Below are positions 7,975 through 15,771 of a stretch of DNA of 33,330 nucleotides, in pieces. This stretch comes from CAJQQY01 sp964352225 (GTDB lineage Bacteria; Bacteroidota; Bacteroidia; Chitinophagales; Saprospiraceae), in contig CAYGRM010000025.1 in NCBI GenBank assembly GCA_964352225.1, forward strand, positions 1 through 33,330, read 5' to 3'. Each line of letters opens with the position of its first letter. Positions within the stretch are counted from its first letter, which is position 1. Position numbers and translations under genes: made by a program. A model generated the notes under the pieces. That model saw nothing but the letters and a program-made list of their open reading frames with translations, was not told the DNA's origin and made no database searches.

Positions 7975-8757
7975 TTATTTGATCAGAAAATTACTCAATT
8001 TATGGATTTTGTTTGTACTTATGATATCCAATCCATTTTTTAATAACAATGTCCACACGTCTTTGTTCTCTGGGATATTCCATAGTCTAAAAAGTTTATC
8101 CTGCTGATGAATTTGATTGGCAAGTTGTCTTAATTTTTCTAAATTATTTTCCGAAAAGCTTTTTGTGAAAAAAGAGAAACCGAAAATTTTTGAATATTTT
8201 GTACTTACCATAGGCATTAAATTAGAAGAAAAGTTCTTAGCTAGATCTTCTATTCTGCCATCTAAAACTACTTGTCTATTTTGGTCAAAAACTACTGATT
8301 CTATCGGCCGATTACCACTCAAATGAATTTTGATGGAATAATTTATTTCTGTTTGATTTACATTATTTATTAGCATGGATTGGAAAGGTTTTAATTGTTT
8401 TTTTAAGACTTCATAAGTTGCCTTTGCATCCGTTTTAATATCTAAGACTAGGTTGAAAGAGGTATTTGTGCTTTGGAAAATCGAATGATTATTTTTTTGA
8501 AAAATAGAAAAAAGCGGTTCTAAATATTGTTTTGTAAGTGTATTGTTAGAGTTTAAGAAAAATGGTTTTCGATGGCTGACATAAATTTCATTTTTGATTA
8601 AGTGGATGTCGACTTCAATATATTGGAACCCTAATTTTAAAGCATCTAATAATGGATAATTGAATTGTTCATCATTGTGAGCAAAAGCATTTTCAAGTGG
8701 TTGAATTTTTGAAAAATCGAAAGTGGAGAGGAGTGGCTTTACTTTTTTTTGAAACAT
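7975..8757 (-). CDS. PI-PLC/glycerophosphodiesterase-like (HAHNDY-type) protein
   Basis: A 260-residue TIM-barrel-like phosphodiesterase candidate. The start FAHNDEQFNYPLLDALKLGF followed by YIEVDIHLIKNEIYVSH corresponds to the family pattern H-x-H-N-D-Y ... G...E-D-x ... H. Visible candidate catalytic or metal residues are H27, N28, E48, D50 and H62. The C-terminus keeps a barrel-end pattern (LFRLWNIPENKDVWTLLLKN then GLDIISTNK). Family members cleave glycerophosphodiesters or phosphoinositide-like lipids. Most Bacteroidota members I know of are secreted or lipoproteins, but no signal peptide or lipobox is visible here and no better upstream start is seen, so it may be cytoplasmic. The first H of HAHND is F here (AFAHND), so activity is uncertain. 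It is the first gene of a pair with the DMT permease. Confidence 0.75.
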   Translation of the reverse strand: MFQKKVKPLLSTFDFSKIQPLENAFAHNDEQFNYPLLDALKLGFQYIEVDIHLIKNEIYVSHRKPFFLNSNNTLTKQYLEPLFSIFQKNNHSIFQSTNTSFNLVLDIKTDAKATYEVLKKQLKPFQSMLINNVNQTEINYSIKIHLSGNRPIESVVFDQNRQVVLDGRIEDLAKNFSSNLMPMVSTKYSKIFGFSFFTKSFSENNLEKLRQLANQIHQQDKLFRLWNIPENKDVWTLLLKNGLDIISTNKIHKLSNFLIK

Positions 8758-8768
8758 GGTAAATCGTA

Positions 8769-8848
8769 CTACGAAGCTTCCTGCTTCTTAGCTAATTTAG
8801 CTACGAAATTTTGCTTCTTGTTTAGTTTAGCTACGAAGCGGGAGCTTC
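8769..8848. repeat. 30-bp-period repeat and GAAGC inverted repeat
   Basis: Two 25-nt units (8783-8807 and 8813-8837) share 21 of 25 positions, both starting GCTTCTT and ending TTTAGCTACGAA. A partial third copy (CTACGAAGC) precedes them. The ends GAAGCTTCCTGCTTC (8773-8787) and GAAGCGGGAGCTTC (8836-8849) are imperfect reverse complements, so the block can fold. It lies upstream of the phosphodiesterase-like gene, between its start and the terminator of the coiled-coil gene. Confidence 0.7.
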
Positions 8849-8854
8849 ATGATA

Positions 8855-8893
8855 CAAAAAAGAAACCCCACAAGATCAATGACTTAGCGGGGT
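8855..8893 (-). terminator. Intrinsic terminator of the OmpA/coiled-coil operon
   Basis: ACCCC (8865-8869) pairs with GGGGT (8889-8893), and an inner AAG/CTT pairing continues the stem. On the reverse strand the stem is followed by TTTCTTTTTT. It lies 36 bp past the stop of the coiled-coil gene (8930), so it should end that transcript. Confidence 0.75.
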
Positions 8894-8929
8894 CCCAGAA
8901 TTACTGATACTACTTCTACTTTAAAATTT

Positions 8930-9418
8930 TTAGTTCTTAGTGTTTCTTTTAGCGTTTAATTCAACAGCCAGTTCTTCTTTCTCTTTTAGTATTTCAGAAT
9001 GGAGAACTTGCCATTCGAGACTTTCTCTTTTTACAACATCAATCTCTGCATTGAGCTTATCAATCTGAGCATTGAGATCATTTATTTTTTGATCTAAATT
9101 AGATGTATCTATAAATCCATCATTTTCAATAAATGATTTTTCACTTTCAAGTGATTTTGATTTTCCTAAAAGCATACTCAATTTCAAGGTCAATCGCTCA
9201 TTTTCGTACACCAGTTTTTCTTTATCTTTCTCTAACTGATTTGCGTGGGCTTGTAGGCTACCTAATTGTATTTGCACTTGTTGCAAATCTTTTTGAGCTA
9301 CCTCCAAACTTGAATTAAGTTCGCTGACTTTAGGTTGTTTCCATGCCCAAGCTGAAAGAAATCCGAGGATACTTGAAACTAGCATAAAGCATAAAACGTA
9401 AATTGCAATTGTACTCAT
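8930..9418 (-). CDS. Membrane-anchored coiled-coil protein
   Basis: A 162-residue protein with one N-terminal membrane helix (MSTIAIYVLCFMLVSSILGF, then LSAWAWK). The rest is almost all heptad-rich helix: ELNSSLEVAQKDLQQVQIQL, AHANQLEKDKEKLVYENERL and KINDLNAQIDKLNAEIDVVK. A short break around GFIDTSNLD splits the coiled coil in two. This suggests an anchored rod facing the cytoplasm or periplasm, with the topology not determinable. No enzymatic motif is seen. It follows the OmpA-like gene on the same strand with a 71-nt gap, and the pair is probably one operon ending in the terminator at 8855-8893. A structural or scaffolding role in the envelope is inference from context only. Confidence 0.8.
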   Translation of the reverse strand: MSTIAIYVLCFMLVSSILGFLSAWAWKQPKVSELNSSLEVAQKDLQQVQIQLGSLQAHANQLEKDKEKLVYENERLTLKLSMLLGKSKSLESEKSFIENDGFIDTSNLDQKINDLNAQIDKLNAEIDVVKRESLEWQVLHSEILKEKEELAVELNAKRNTKN

Positions 9419-9489
9419 AATTAATAATTTGAGTTCATAATAACTAAAGGAACAAAGTAATCACAAATTGCTGAAAATCAATAGATTAT

Positions 9490-10440
9490 CTATCTTTTTA
9501 TGATTGAAATTTCGACTCTTCTGTTTTGGTTTCGTCCCTCCGAAGTGGAGTTTGATCCTAATGGTTCAGATGACCCTTTCGAATCAGTTTTAATTCTTCG
9601 TTTTTCGATTCCATATTCCAAAAGAACATCTCGAAGCTTTCTAGCTCGATATTTCCCAAAGTTAAAATGTTTGCTTTGGTCTCCAATGTTGTCAGTATGA
9701 CCCATCAACAAGAGACGATTTTTAGGGTGTTCTTTAAGGTAATTAGTCAATGATTTGAAATAGCTATCCATTTCTTCATCAACCATCGGTTTGAAAGTAT
9801 TTTCATCATAAAAAACGATATATGTTTTTTTTTCTTGAAAAGTACTTTCGGTATTTAAATTTGTTTCCACCTCATCAGAGGAGATATTATTTAGATTCGT
9901 TTCTTCTTTTTCTTCTTTTTCTTTCGCTTCGACTGGCTCTACTGAAGCAATGGATTCTTGCTTTTCAAAATCAAAATCAATTCCCCTCATGATCTTTCCA
10001 CAAGTCAATTTCATTTGAGGTAAAGAATCCGCTTTGATTTCAATTAATTGATCCGGTGCACCGTAAGAAATTAATTCTTTTTTGATCGCCTGTGCTCGAG
10101 CAATTCCATTGTTTGGAAAGTCAGAATCATTCAATTCATCTAAGCCAAATCTACCAGTTAGAATCAATTTTTTTTCAGAATTATTTGCAAGATATAATGC
10201 CACACTTTTGAGGCTAGCTAGGGCTTGCATCGGAATGGTTGGCTCCCAATCTGAAACTTCAAAGATGATAGAATGCTCAGATTTAGTTTGGAAGTTTCCA
10301 TCAGAAACGGTAAATGGGATTTCACATTCTGGGTTTCCATAGGTATCCAATTGGTCATACTTAGAATTAAACCACCATGTAGCAATTACTAGCCAAATGA
10401 CCAACAAAGATAGAATTAATGGAAAGGTCAGCTTGCTCAT
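9490..10440 (-). CDS. Envelope protein with two OmpA-like modules
   Basis: A 316-residue protein with an N-terminal hydrophobic helix at residues 5-24 and no lipobox, so probably inner-membrane anchored with a periplasmic body. Residues 205-316 are a clear OmpA C-terminal domain that binds peptidoglycan: LLLMGHTDNIGDQSK (247-250 is GHTD), YRARKLRDVLLEYGIEKRRI, and GRNQNRRVEISI at the end. Residues 55-140 look like a second, degenerate OmpA-like module (KLILTGRFGLDELNDSD, then IARAQAIKKELISYGAP). The pieces correspond in order, but the HTD is replaced by GRFG. An acidic Glu/Asn-rich linker (about 160-205) joins them. The probable role is attachment to or sensing of peptidoglycan together with the coiled-coil protein downstream (inference). 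Confidence 0.88.
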   Translation of the reverse strand: MSKLTFPLILSLLVIWLVIATWWFNSKYDQLDTYGNPECEIPFTVSDGNFQTKSEHSIIFEVSDWEPTIPMQALASLKSVALYLANNSEKKLILTGRFGLDELNDSDFPNNGIARAQAIKKELISYGAPDQLIEIKADSLPQMKLTCGKIMRGIDFDFEKQESIASVEPVEAKEKEEKEETNLNNISSDEVETNLNTESTFQEKKTYIVFYDENTFKPMVDEEMDSYFKSLTNYLKEHPKNRLLLMGHTDNIGDQSKHFNFGKYRARKLRDVLLEYGIEKRRIKTDSKGSSEPLGSNSTSEGRNQNRRVEISIIKR

Positions 10441-10508
10441 TAGTATGTTTTGTACTCCTAGTTTTCTCAGTTCTTACACATTAGATATGTTAGGTAGGAA
10501 TGTTGAAG

Positions 10509-10538
10509 TAAAGATAGAAAAATTGAGTTTCCTTTCAA
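10509..10538 (-). promoter_or_regulatory. Probable promoter of the OmpA/coiled-coil operon
   Basis: On the reverse strand, TTTTG (TTG at 10536-10538) is followed after 19 nt by TATCTTTA (10509-10516). This is one mismatch from the Bacteroidota -7 consensus TAnnTTTG, with standard spacing. It is about 70 bp upstream of the start at 10440. Confidence 0.45.
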
Positions 10539-10749
10539 AATCGAATTTTAAAAAATTGTAAATTTTTAAAATATGTTTCAAGTGTTTATATAACCGAAAA
10601 AACATAATAAGATTTTTTTTAATTTATTCTTTTCCAAATATCAATTAGTTACGTCTTTTTTCTCCCTTTTTTCTTGTGGATTTTTTTTGATAAATTAAAT
10701 AAATAAAAATGTATTTTTTTTATGGTTACCTTGTTTTTCGAGATAAAAT
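10539..10749. other. AT-rich intergenic stretch
   Basis: The 309-bp space between the OmpA-type gene and the small lipoprotein holds the promoter at 10509-10538. The rest is long A and T runs, with T-tracts near 10613, 10693 and 10713. I see no RNA gene or credible small ORF. The T-tracts lack a clear GC stem, so no terminator is called. Confidence 0.5.
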
Positions 10750-11238
10750 TTATTCTGCTCCTTGAGAAATAGTGACAATTACTTGAGATTCGTCAATTCC
10801 CACTAACTTATCAATTTTGATAAAAATTCCATCTTGAATTCCTACTTTTTCTCCTAAAGGGAATTTTTCTGGATCATTCTGGAATAAAACACCATAAGCT
10901 GAAACCCCTTCCACTTCTTTGGCAGATCTAGCCATATTAAAAAATTGCTCCGCAGCCTGATTGATCCAAAAGTCATCTGGTTGATTTCTAAAATCACCTT
11001 TTACATAAAAATGATACTCTTGTTGGGAGTCATTACAAATGGTTTGGAATAACTCTAATCTTACCCCATTTGGAAAAGTTGCCTTCTCTGTTGCCTTAGT
11101 TCCCTTGTGATCGAAGCTATGATTGGTAATTTTGGAGGTGGTAGAGGTGAAAATTGGAGTGATTTTGTATTTGCATTTTTGCTCTTCTTGGCAAGAAATG
11201 AATAATAAAATGATGAATAGAATTTGGAATAATTTCAT
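10750..11238 (-). CDS. Small lipoprotein of unknown function
   Basis: A 162-residue protein starting MKLFQILFIILLFISCQEEQ. The hydrophobic stretch followed by FISC gives a lipobox-like cleavage with C16 as the lipidated residue, then acidic residues. The body is mixed alpha/beta with no motif I recognise: NGVRLELFQTICNDSQQEYHF, an aromatic patch FWINQAAEQFFNMAR and a C-terminal strand ESQVIVTISQGAE. It lies alone between two other envelope genes, with about 160 bp to the WG-repeat gene upstream. An envelope-anchored protein is inferred; no function can be given. Confidence 0.7.
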   Translation of the reverse strand: MKLFQILFIILLFISCQEEQKCKYKITPIFTSTTSKITNHSFDHKGTKATEKATFPNGVRLELFQTICNDSQQEYHFYVKGDFRNQPDDFWINQAAEQFFNMARSAKEVEGVSAYGVLFQNDPEKFPLGEKVGIQDGIFIKIDKLVGIDESQVIVTISQGAE

Positions 11239-11397
11239 ATTGAAAATTTAGTATTTTACATTTGTAAATGTATTGTTATTTAAACATGCTCTTATATTGA
11301 AGATACTTCTATTTTATATTTTAGACATATTTGAATGTCCAAAATTTCTAGTATCTCATTTTGAATATTCCCAGTTTACATTGGATAGTCAAAAAAA

Positions 11398-12483
11398 TCA
11401 TAATTGCACCCTTGCCAGTCCTTCAGAAAAATCTCTTGCATCTTTCCAAGTCGGTTCCAAGACTAGCTCTCCATTCGGATTTATAAATCCAATCCCATCT
11501 CGATAAGCTGCTCTTGCTAATCCTTCTTTAAAATCCCAAACCAGACCGAAATGTGGAGGTGTAACTGCTTTTCCTTTTTCATCCAAAAATCCCCAAAGAA
11601 AACCTTCGTTATAACCTGCTCGTTTTTCAGAATAGCTGTAAAGCATGTCATAGCTTTTGGCATTTATCGGTGTTCCATCTTTATTGATGTAATTATATTT
11701 TTGGTTTTTTACTGTTGCCCAGAGGTTATTTCCAGCATACCAGATTTCATCATATTCAGGTTCGACTATAAATTCATTTTGCGAATCGATTAAACCATAT
11801 TTTCCATTTTTCATAACTGGGGCGATCCCATTTTCAAAGTCTCCTGCGTTCTCATAAACTGGCTGGAAAATCCAATTCCCATCTAGATCAATAAATCCAT
11901 ATTTGTCATTTTTCCTAGCCTTGGCAATTCCATTTTTAAAATAATCTAAGTTAAAATAGCCTAAATGCTCAAATTGGTGAGGAACCGTAATTTTTCCATT
12001 CTGATCAATCATCCCATATTTTCCGAGGTATTTTATTTTGGCTAATCCATTTTTAAAATTAGAGGCCTGGTCATAATTGGCTTTTATCACTTTCTCTCCT
12101 TTTTTATTGATAAAACCAAAAGCTCCTAATTCAAAGAATCGAGCTAATCCTTCATGAAAATCTTCAACTAAATCAAATTCAGGTTCGATAACATATTTCC
12201 CCTGAGGATCAATGAAACCCATTTTATTTTTAAAAGTCAGAACCCGAGCGACCCCTTCCGAAAAAGACCAAGCTGCTTTGAATTGAGCTGGAATTATCTC
12301 TTCTCCTTTTTTATTAATAAAACCCCATTTTCCTTTTTTTCGAACTACGGCAAGACCTTCTTTAAAATTTCGAGCATCATCAAATCGATCTTTGATGACT
12401 ACTTGACCAGCTTTATNNNNNNNNNNGCAACCCGACAATGCGAAAAGAAAAAATAGAATCGAATAGCGATTTAAAAATTTCAT
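11398..12483 (-). CDS. WG-repeat lipoprotein (interrupted by a 10-N gap)
   Basis: About 361 residues. The start MKFLNRYSILFFLFALSGC has a good lipobox (LSGC, lipidated C19). Next come the gap and then eight to nine WG repeats of roughly 35-40 residues, each with a pattern like F.eGLA.v...gKWGFIN..G. Examples are KEGLAVVRKKGKWGFINKKG, SEGVARVLTFKNKMGFIDPQ and ENGIAPVMKNGKYGLIDSQN. WG repeats form a beta-rich solenoid thought to bind proteins or sugars; no enzymatic role is known. The frame is kept across the N-run if the missing length is 1 mod 3. The protein ends within a repeat (EGLARVQL), so one more blade may be lost or the end is natural. Confidence 0.88.
   Translation of the reverse strand: MKFLNRYSILFFLFALSGCXXXXKAGQVVIKDRFDDARNFKEGLAVVRKKGKWGFINKKGEEIIPAQFKAAWSFSEGVARVLTFKNKMGFIDPQGKYVIEPEFDLVEDFHEGLARFFELGAFGFINKKGEKVIKANYDQASNFKNGLAKIKYLGKYGMIDQNGKITVPHQFEHLGYFNLDYFKNGIAKARKNDKYGFIDLDGNWIFQPVYENAGDFENGIAPVMKNGKYGLIDSQNEFIVEPEYDEIWYAGNNLWATVKNQKYNYINKDGTPINAKSYDMLYSYSEKRAGYNEGFLWGFLDEKGKAVTPPHFGLVWDFKEGLARAAYRDGIGFINPNGELVLEPTWKDARDFSEGLARVQL
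12417..12426. other. Assembly gap (10 N) inside the WG-repeat gene
   Basis: Exactly ten N directly after the codon of the lipobox cysteine. The flanks (CTTTAT and GCAACC) share no overlap, unlike the gap in lpdA. At least one base is missing, and the frame stays open if the real length is 1 mod 3. Confidence 0.85.
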
Positions 12484-12500
12484 AGAATAAGTTTTTGATG

Positions 12501-12737
12501 GAGATCGTTGACCTGCCGACGAATGTCATCAACTTAAGTAAAAATTAGTAGTTTTTCACCACGGATTACTCAGATTTTTACAGATTATAAAAACATGAAT
12601 CTATGAAAATTTGAGTAATCCGTGGTGTGTGTTTTTTAAAAAGCCATCGTGAATGCTATGCGCAGTTCAAAATATTAAAATGGAAAATTTCTTAAGTTGA
12701 CGACATTTAACCTACCGACGGTCAGCGCAGCGATCTC
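12501..12737. repeat. Long imperfect inverted repeat enclosing a second palindrome
   Basis: The left arm 12501-12538 (GAGATCG...AATGTCATCAACTTAAG) and the right arm 12691-12737 (CTTAAGTTGACGACATT...CGATCTC) are reverse complements, with an insertion in the middle of the right arm. The best blocks are GAGATCG, TGACC and an 18-base end block with one mismatch. Between the arms lies the unrelated palindrome at 12557-12627. This fills most of the 467-bp space between the divergent WG-repeat gene and the secreted-protein gene. Confidence 0.75.
12557..12627. repeat. CACCACGGATTACTC palindrome, copy 1
   Basis: Arms 12557-12578 and 12606-12627 (22 nt each, one mismatch) start CACCACGGATTACTCAG and close a 27-nt loop. 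A second copy of the same element, sharing CACCAnnnATTACTCAGATTTT and a similar loop, lies at 18798-18877. It is a dispersed hairpin element, not a gene. Confidence 0.85.
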
Positions 12738-12857
12738 AAAATTAAGAGTTTTCATTTCCAATCCCAATTTTACAAAAAAACAAACGAAAATTTAAAAGTA
12801 TTCGTTTCAAGAGGTAGATTTACGTTTTAGTCTAAAAATCATCTTTCGAAATGTTTA

Positions 12858-12887
12858 TTGTGTTGGAATAATTGGCTACTAATTTTG
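12858..12887 (+). promoter_or_regulatory. Promoter of the secreted protein / coaD genes
   Basis: TTG (12858-12860), 19 nt, then TAATTTTG (12880-12887), a full match to the Bacteroidota consensus. The predicted transcript start is near 12894, about 57 nt upstream of the start codon at 12951. Confidence 0.7.
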
Positions 12888-12950
12888 AAGAATAGCTTAG
12901 ACACTACTAATAAAACCCCAAATTACAAATTCCCTTAAATCACATTTACT

Positions 12951-13511
12951 ATGAGAAAAATTATTTCATGCATATTTTATTTTTCATTTATCAGTATGAC
13001 GATTGCTCAACCAAGTTGGGATGTCTTCCAATCCTTTGATGGAAAATTTAAAGTAATCACCCCAGGTGAAATGGTGAAAAAAGAAAATCCCATCAAAACA
13101 GATATTGGTGAATTAAATTATATCACTTACCTCCATCAATCAACAGAAAAAAATCCAGATAATTTAGTTTACATGGTAAGTTACTGTGACTATCCGAAAT
13201 ACTCCATTCATTCTGATAGTACAGAATTGGTGGAAGATTTTTTTAAAACGACTGTAGAAACTGCAGTCGAAAGTGTGGAAGGCGAATTAAGTTATTCTTC
13301 TGAGATTATGATGAATAATTTTCCAGGAAGACTTTGGCGGGTAGATTATAATGATGGCAAAGCCTTGATCAAAACGAAATCATTTTTAGTGAAAAATAGA
13401 TATTATTCCATTCAAGTTATTTCTCTCAAAGACAAAGGAATGAATTTGCAGATTGATAAATTTTTGGATTCATTTACCTTGCTTACTGAAGATAAGAATG
13501 TGAATAATTGA
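12951..13511 (+). CDS. Secreted protein of unknown function, possibly PsbP/Mog1-like fold
   Basis: A 186-residue protein with signal peptide MRKIISCIFYFSFISMTIAQ (cleavage near AQ). It continues with WDVFQSFDGKFKVITPGEM and ends with DKFLDSFTLL. The pattern of aromatic 'dG-F-x-V-x-x-P-G' at the start and 'F-L-x-S-F' at the end is what small PsbP/DcrB-like proteins show, but this is a weak fold-level guess. There is no catalytic motif. It stands 27 bp upstream of coaD on the same strand behind a good promoter, so the two may be co-transcribed. The periplasmic location is well supported; the function is not. Confidence 0.75.
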   Translation: MRKIISCIFYFSFISMTIAQPSWDVFQSFDGKFKVITPGEMVKKENPIKTDIGELNYITYLHQSTEKNPDNLVYMVSYCDYPKYSIHSDSTELVEDFFKTTVETAVESVEGELSYSSEIMMNNFPGRLWRVDYNDGKALIKTKSFLVKNRYYSIQVISLKDKGMNLQIDKFLDSFTLLTEDKNVNN

Positions 13512-13538
13512 TTTTTTGAAAAACAAAACAAAACGAAT

Positions 13539-14000
13539 ATGAAAATTGCTGTCTTCCCCGGTTCCTTTGATCCTATTACCACCGGGCATGTTGACTTAGT
13601 AAAAAGAGCTTTACCTCTTTTTGATAAAATTGTTGTAGCTGTCGGAGTCAATACCCAAAAGAAATATTTATTTCCGTTGGAAACTAGGTTGACTTGGTTG
13701 AAAAAAGTTTTTGCAGATGAACCGAAAGTAGAAGTAGATTCTTTTCAAAATTTGACTGCTCATTATTGTACAAAAATTGGTGCTCGATATTTACTTCGTG
13801 GACTTCGAAATGCCTCTGACTTTGATTACGAAAAAACGATTTCTCAATTAAATGATATTGTTGGTGATGGACTAGAGACCATCTTTCTGATTAGTCGACC
13901 AGAATATTCACATATCAGTAGTACTATCGTAAGAGAGATTATTAAAGGGGGGGGAGATGCATCTCCTTTTATTCCAGGCACGATTGATCCGAAGGTTTGA
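13539..14000 (+). CDS. coaD: Phosphopantetheine adenylyltransferase
   Basis: Catalyses the fourth step of coenzyme A synthesis, transferring AMP from ATP to 4'-phosphopantetheine to give dephospho-CoA. The 153-residue protein has the full set of nucleotidyltransferase motifs: the N-terminal FPGSFDPITTGHVD with TTGH at 14-17 (H17 is the ATP-binding histidine), YLLRGLRNASDFDYE around residues 84-98 with substrate-contacting arginines 87 and 90, and ISSTIVREI (126-134), the ISST motif. The length is normal for bacterial CoaD. It is cytoplasmic, 27 bp downstream of the secreted-protein gene. The start at 13539 places the motifs at standard positions. Confidence 0.97.
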   Translation: MKIAVFPGSFDPITTGHVDLVKRALPLFDKIVVAVGVNTQKKYLFPLETRLTWLKKVFADEPKVEVDSFQNLTAHYCTKIGARYLLRGLRNASDFDYEKTISQLNDIVGDGLETIFLISRPEYSHISSTIVREIIKGGGDASPFIPGTIDPKV

Positions 14001-14092
14001 TTTTTTAATTACAAATTTTATCGAAACATTTTTTTAATCATGTTTCATTTTAATCTCAATATTTCAAGATTAAATTTTTGTAATAAAATTAA

Positions 14093-14100
14093 TACATTTG
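14093..14100 (+). promoter_or_regulatory. -7 element upstream of the pruA-type gene
   Basis: TACATTTG fits TAnnTTTG and lies 37 bp upstream of the start codon. No TTG is found 19-20 nt before it, so only half of the promoter is supported. Confidence 0.45.
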
Positions 14101-14137
14101 CATCGAATTTCTGACCACCAAATAAAAGTATATAATT

Positions 14138-15769
14138 ATGTCAAATGCAATTTATGAATTACCAATTGCGGTAAACGAGCCAGTTTTAGGTTATGCTCCA
14201 GGTTCTCCAGAAAGAGAAGAATTGAAGCGGATGCTTAAATCTTTAAAAGCAAAAAAAATAAACGTTCCGATGTATATCGGAGGGAAAAAAATAAACACTA
14301 AGAATAAGGTAGAGATGCGCCCACCCCATGAGATTAATCATGTACTGGGAACCTTCTCAAAGGGAGATGGAACGCATGTAAATAAAGCGATCAATGCTGC
14401 GTTAGCTGCTAAAAAAGATTGGGAAAATATGCCTTGGCAAGATAGAGCTTCTATCTTTTTGAAAGCTGCAGATTTGTTGTCAGGACCTTTTCGAGCTAGA
14501 ATGAATGCAGCTACTATGTTGGCTCAATCAAAGAATGCTTACCAAGCAGAGATTGATGCAGTTGCAGAGTTTTGTGATTTCTTGAGATTTAATGTTCAGT
14601 TTATGACGGACATTTATGTGCAGCAGCCAGAGAGTGCTGAAGGAATATGGAATAGAATGGAGTACCGTCCTTTGGAGGGATTTGTCTTTGCAATTTCTCC
14701 ATTTAACTTTACTTCGATTGCAGGTAATTTATGTGCAGCTCCAGCGATGCTTGGAAATACCATTGTATGGAAAGCAGCGGAAACGCAAATTTATTCTGCA
14801 CAAGTAATTATGGAAATTTTTGAAGCAGCGGGATTACCTCCAGGGGTAATTAACTTAGTTCATGTGGATGGACCAGTTGCTGGAGATATTATTTTTAATC
14901 ATCCTGATTTTGCAGGTTTACATTTTACAGGATCGACTGGAGTTTTCAAACATCTTTGGAAAACTATCGGAACAAATATTGGGAAATATAAAACTTATCC
15001 AAGAATTGTTGGAGAGACTGGTGGTAAAGATTTTATCATTGCGCACTCTTCTGCGAATGCTAAGGAAGTGGCAACAGCAATGGTTCGAGGTTCTTTCGAA
15101 TTTCAAGGTCAAAAATGTTCTGCTTCATCCAGAGCATACATTCCAAAAAGTATGTGGAAGGATGTAGAGAAATACATGAGAGCTGACTTGGAAGATATGA
15201 CGATGGGTACACCTGAAGATTTTTCCAACTTCATTAATGCAGTCATAGATGAGCGGGCATTTGACAAAATCTCAAGCTTTATCGCTCAGGCGAAAAAGGA
15301 TAAAAAAGCAGAAGTTATCATGGGCGGTAACTATAGCAAAAAGGAGGGATACTTTATTGAGCCGACCGTAATTTTGACAAGTGATCCAAAATACACCACG
15401 ATGGAAGAAGAAATCTTTGGCCCTGTTTTAACGGTATATGTTTATAATGATAAAGATTTCGAAAAAACCTTGAAATTAGTTGATACTACTTCTCCTTATG
15501 CTTTGACAGGTGCAGTTTTTGCCAAAGAAAAAACCGCTGTAAATATTGCTTTCGATGCTTTGAGAAATGCTGCAGGTAATTTTTATATCAATGATAAGCC
15601 AACTGGTGCAGTTGTTGGCCAACAGCCTTTCGGTGGAGCAAGAGCTTCTGGTACGAATGATAAAGCAGGATCAATTTTGAATATGTACCGATGGTTGTCA
15701 CCTCGGACAATTAAGGAAACTTTGGTTCCGGCTACGGATTATCGATACCCGTTTTTGGGGGATGATTAA
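14138..15769 (+). CDS. pruA: 1-pyrroline-5-carboxylate (glutamate semialdehyde) dehydrogenase
   Basis: Oxidises glutamate-5-semialdehyde to glutamate with NAD, the second step of proline breakdown. At 543 residues it matches the length of the stand-alone, ALDH4-type P5C dehydrogenases. The N-terminus NEPVLGYAPGSPEREELK is typical of that subgroup. Aldehyde dehydrogenase hallmarks are present: the cofactor-region FAISPFNFTSIAGN, the general-base glutamate E293 in GETGGKD, the nucleophile C327 in EFQGQKCSASSRA, EEEIFGPVLTVY, and PFGGARASGTNDKAG near the end. No proline dehydrogenase domain is fused and no putA-like gene is nearby, so the partner enzyme must be elsewhere. The transcript ends in a hairpin region shared with the convergent exonuclease gene. 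Confidence 0.93.
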   Translation: MSNAIYELPIAVNEPVLGYAPGSPEREELKRMLKSLKAKKINVPMYIGGKKINTKNKVEMRPPHEINHVLGTFSKGDGTHVNKAINAALAAKKDWENMPWQDRASIFLKAADLLSGPFRARMNAATMLAQSKNAYQAEIDAVAEFCDFLRFNVQFMTDIYVQQPESAEGIWNRMEYRPLEGFVFAISPFNFTSIAGNLCAAPAMLGNTIVWKAAETQIYSAQVIMEIFEAAGLPPGVINLVHVDGPVAGDIIFNHPDFAGLHFTGSTGVFKHLWKTIGTNIGKYKTYPRIVGETGGKDFIIAHSSANAKEVATAMVRGSFEFQGQKCSASSRAYIPKSMWKDVEKYMRADLEDMTMGTPEDFSNFINAVIDERAFDKISSFIAQAKKDKKAEVIMGGNYSKKEGYFIEPTVILTSDPKYTTMEEEIFGPVLTVYVYNDKDFEKTLKLVDTTSPYALTGAVFAKEKTAVNIAFDALRNAAGNFYINDKPTGAVVGQQPFGGARASGTNDKAGSILNMYRWLSPRTIKETLVPATDYRYPFLGDD

Positions 15770-15771
15770 AT

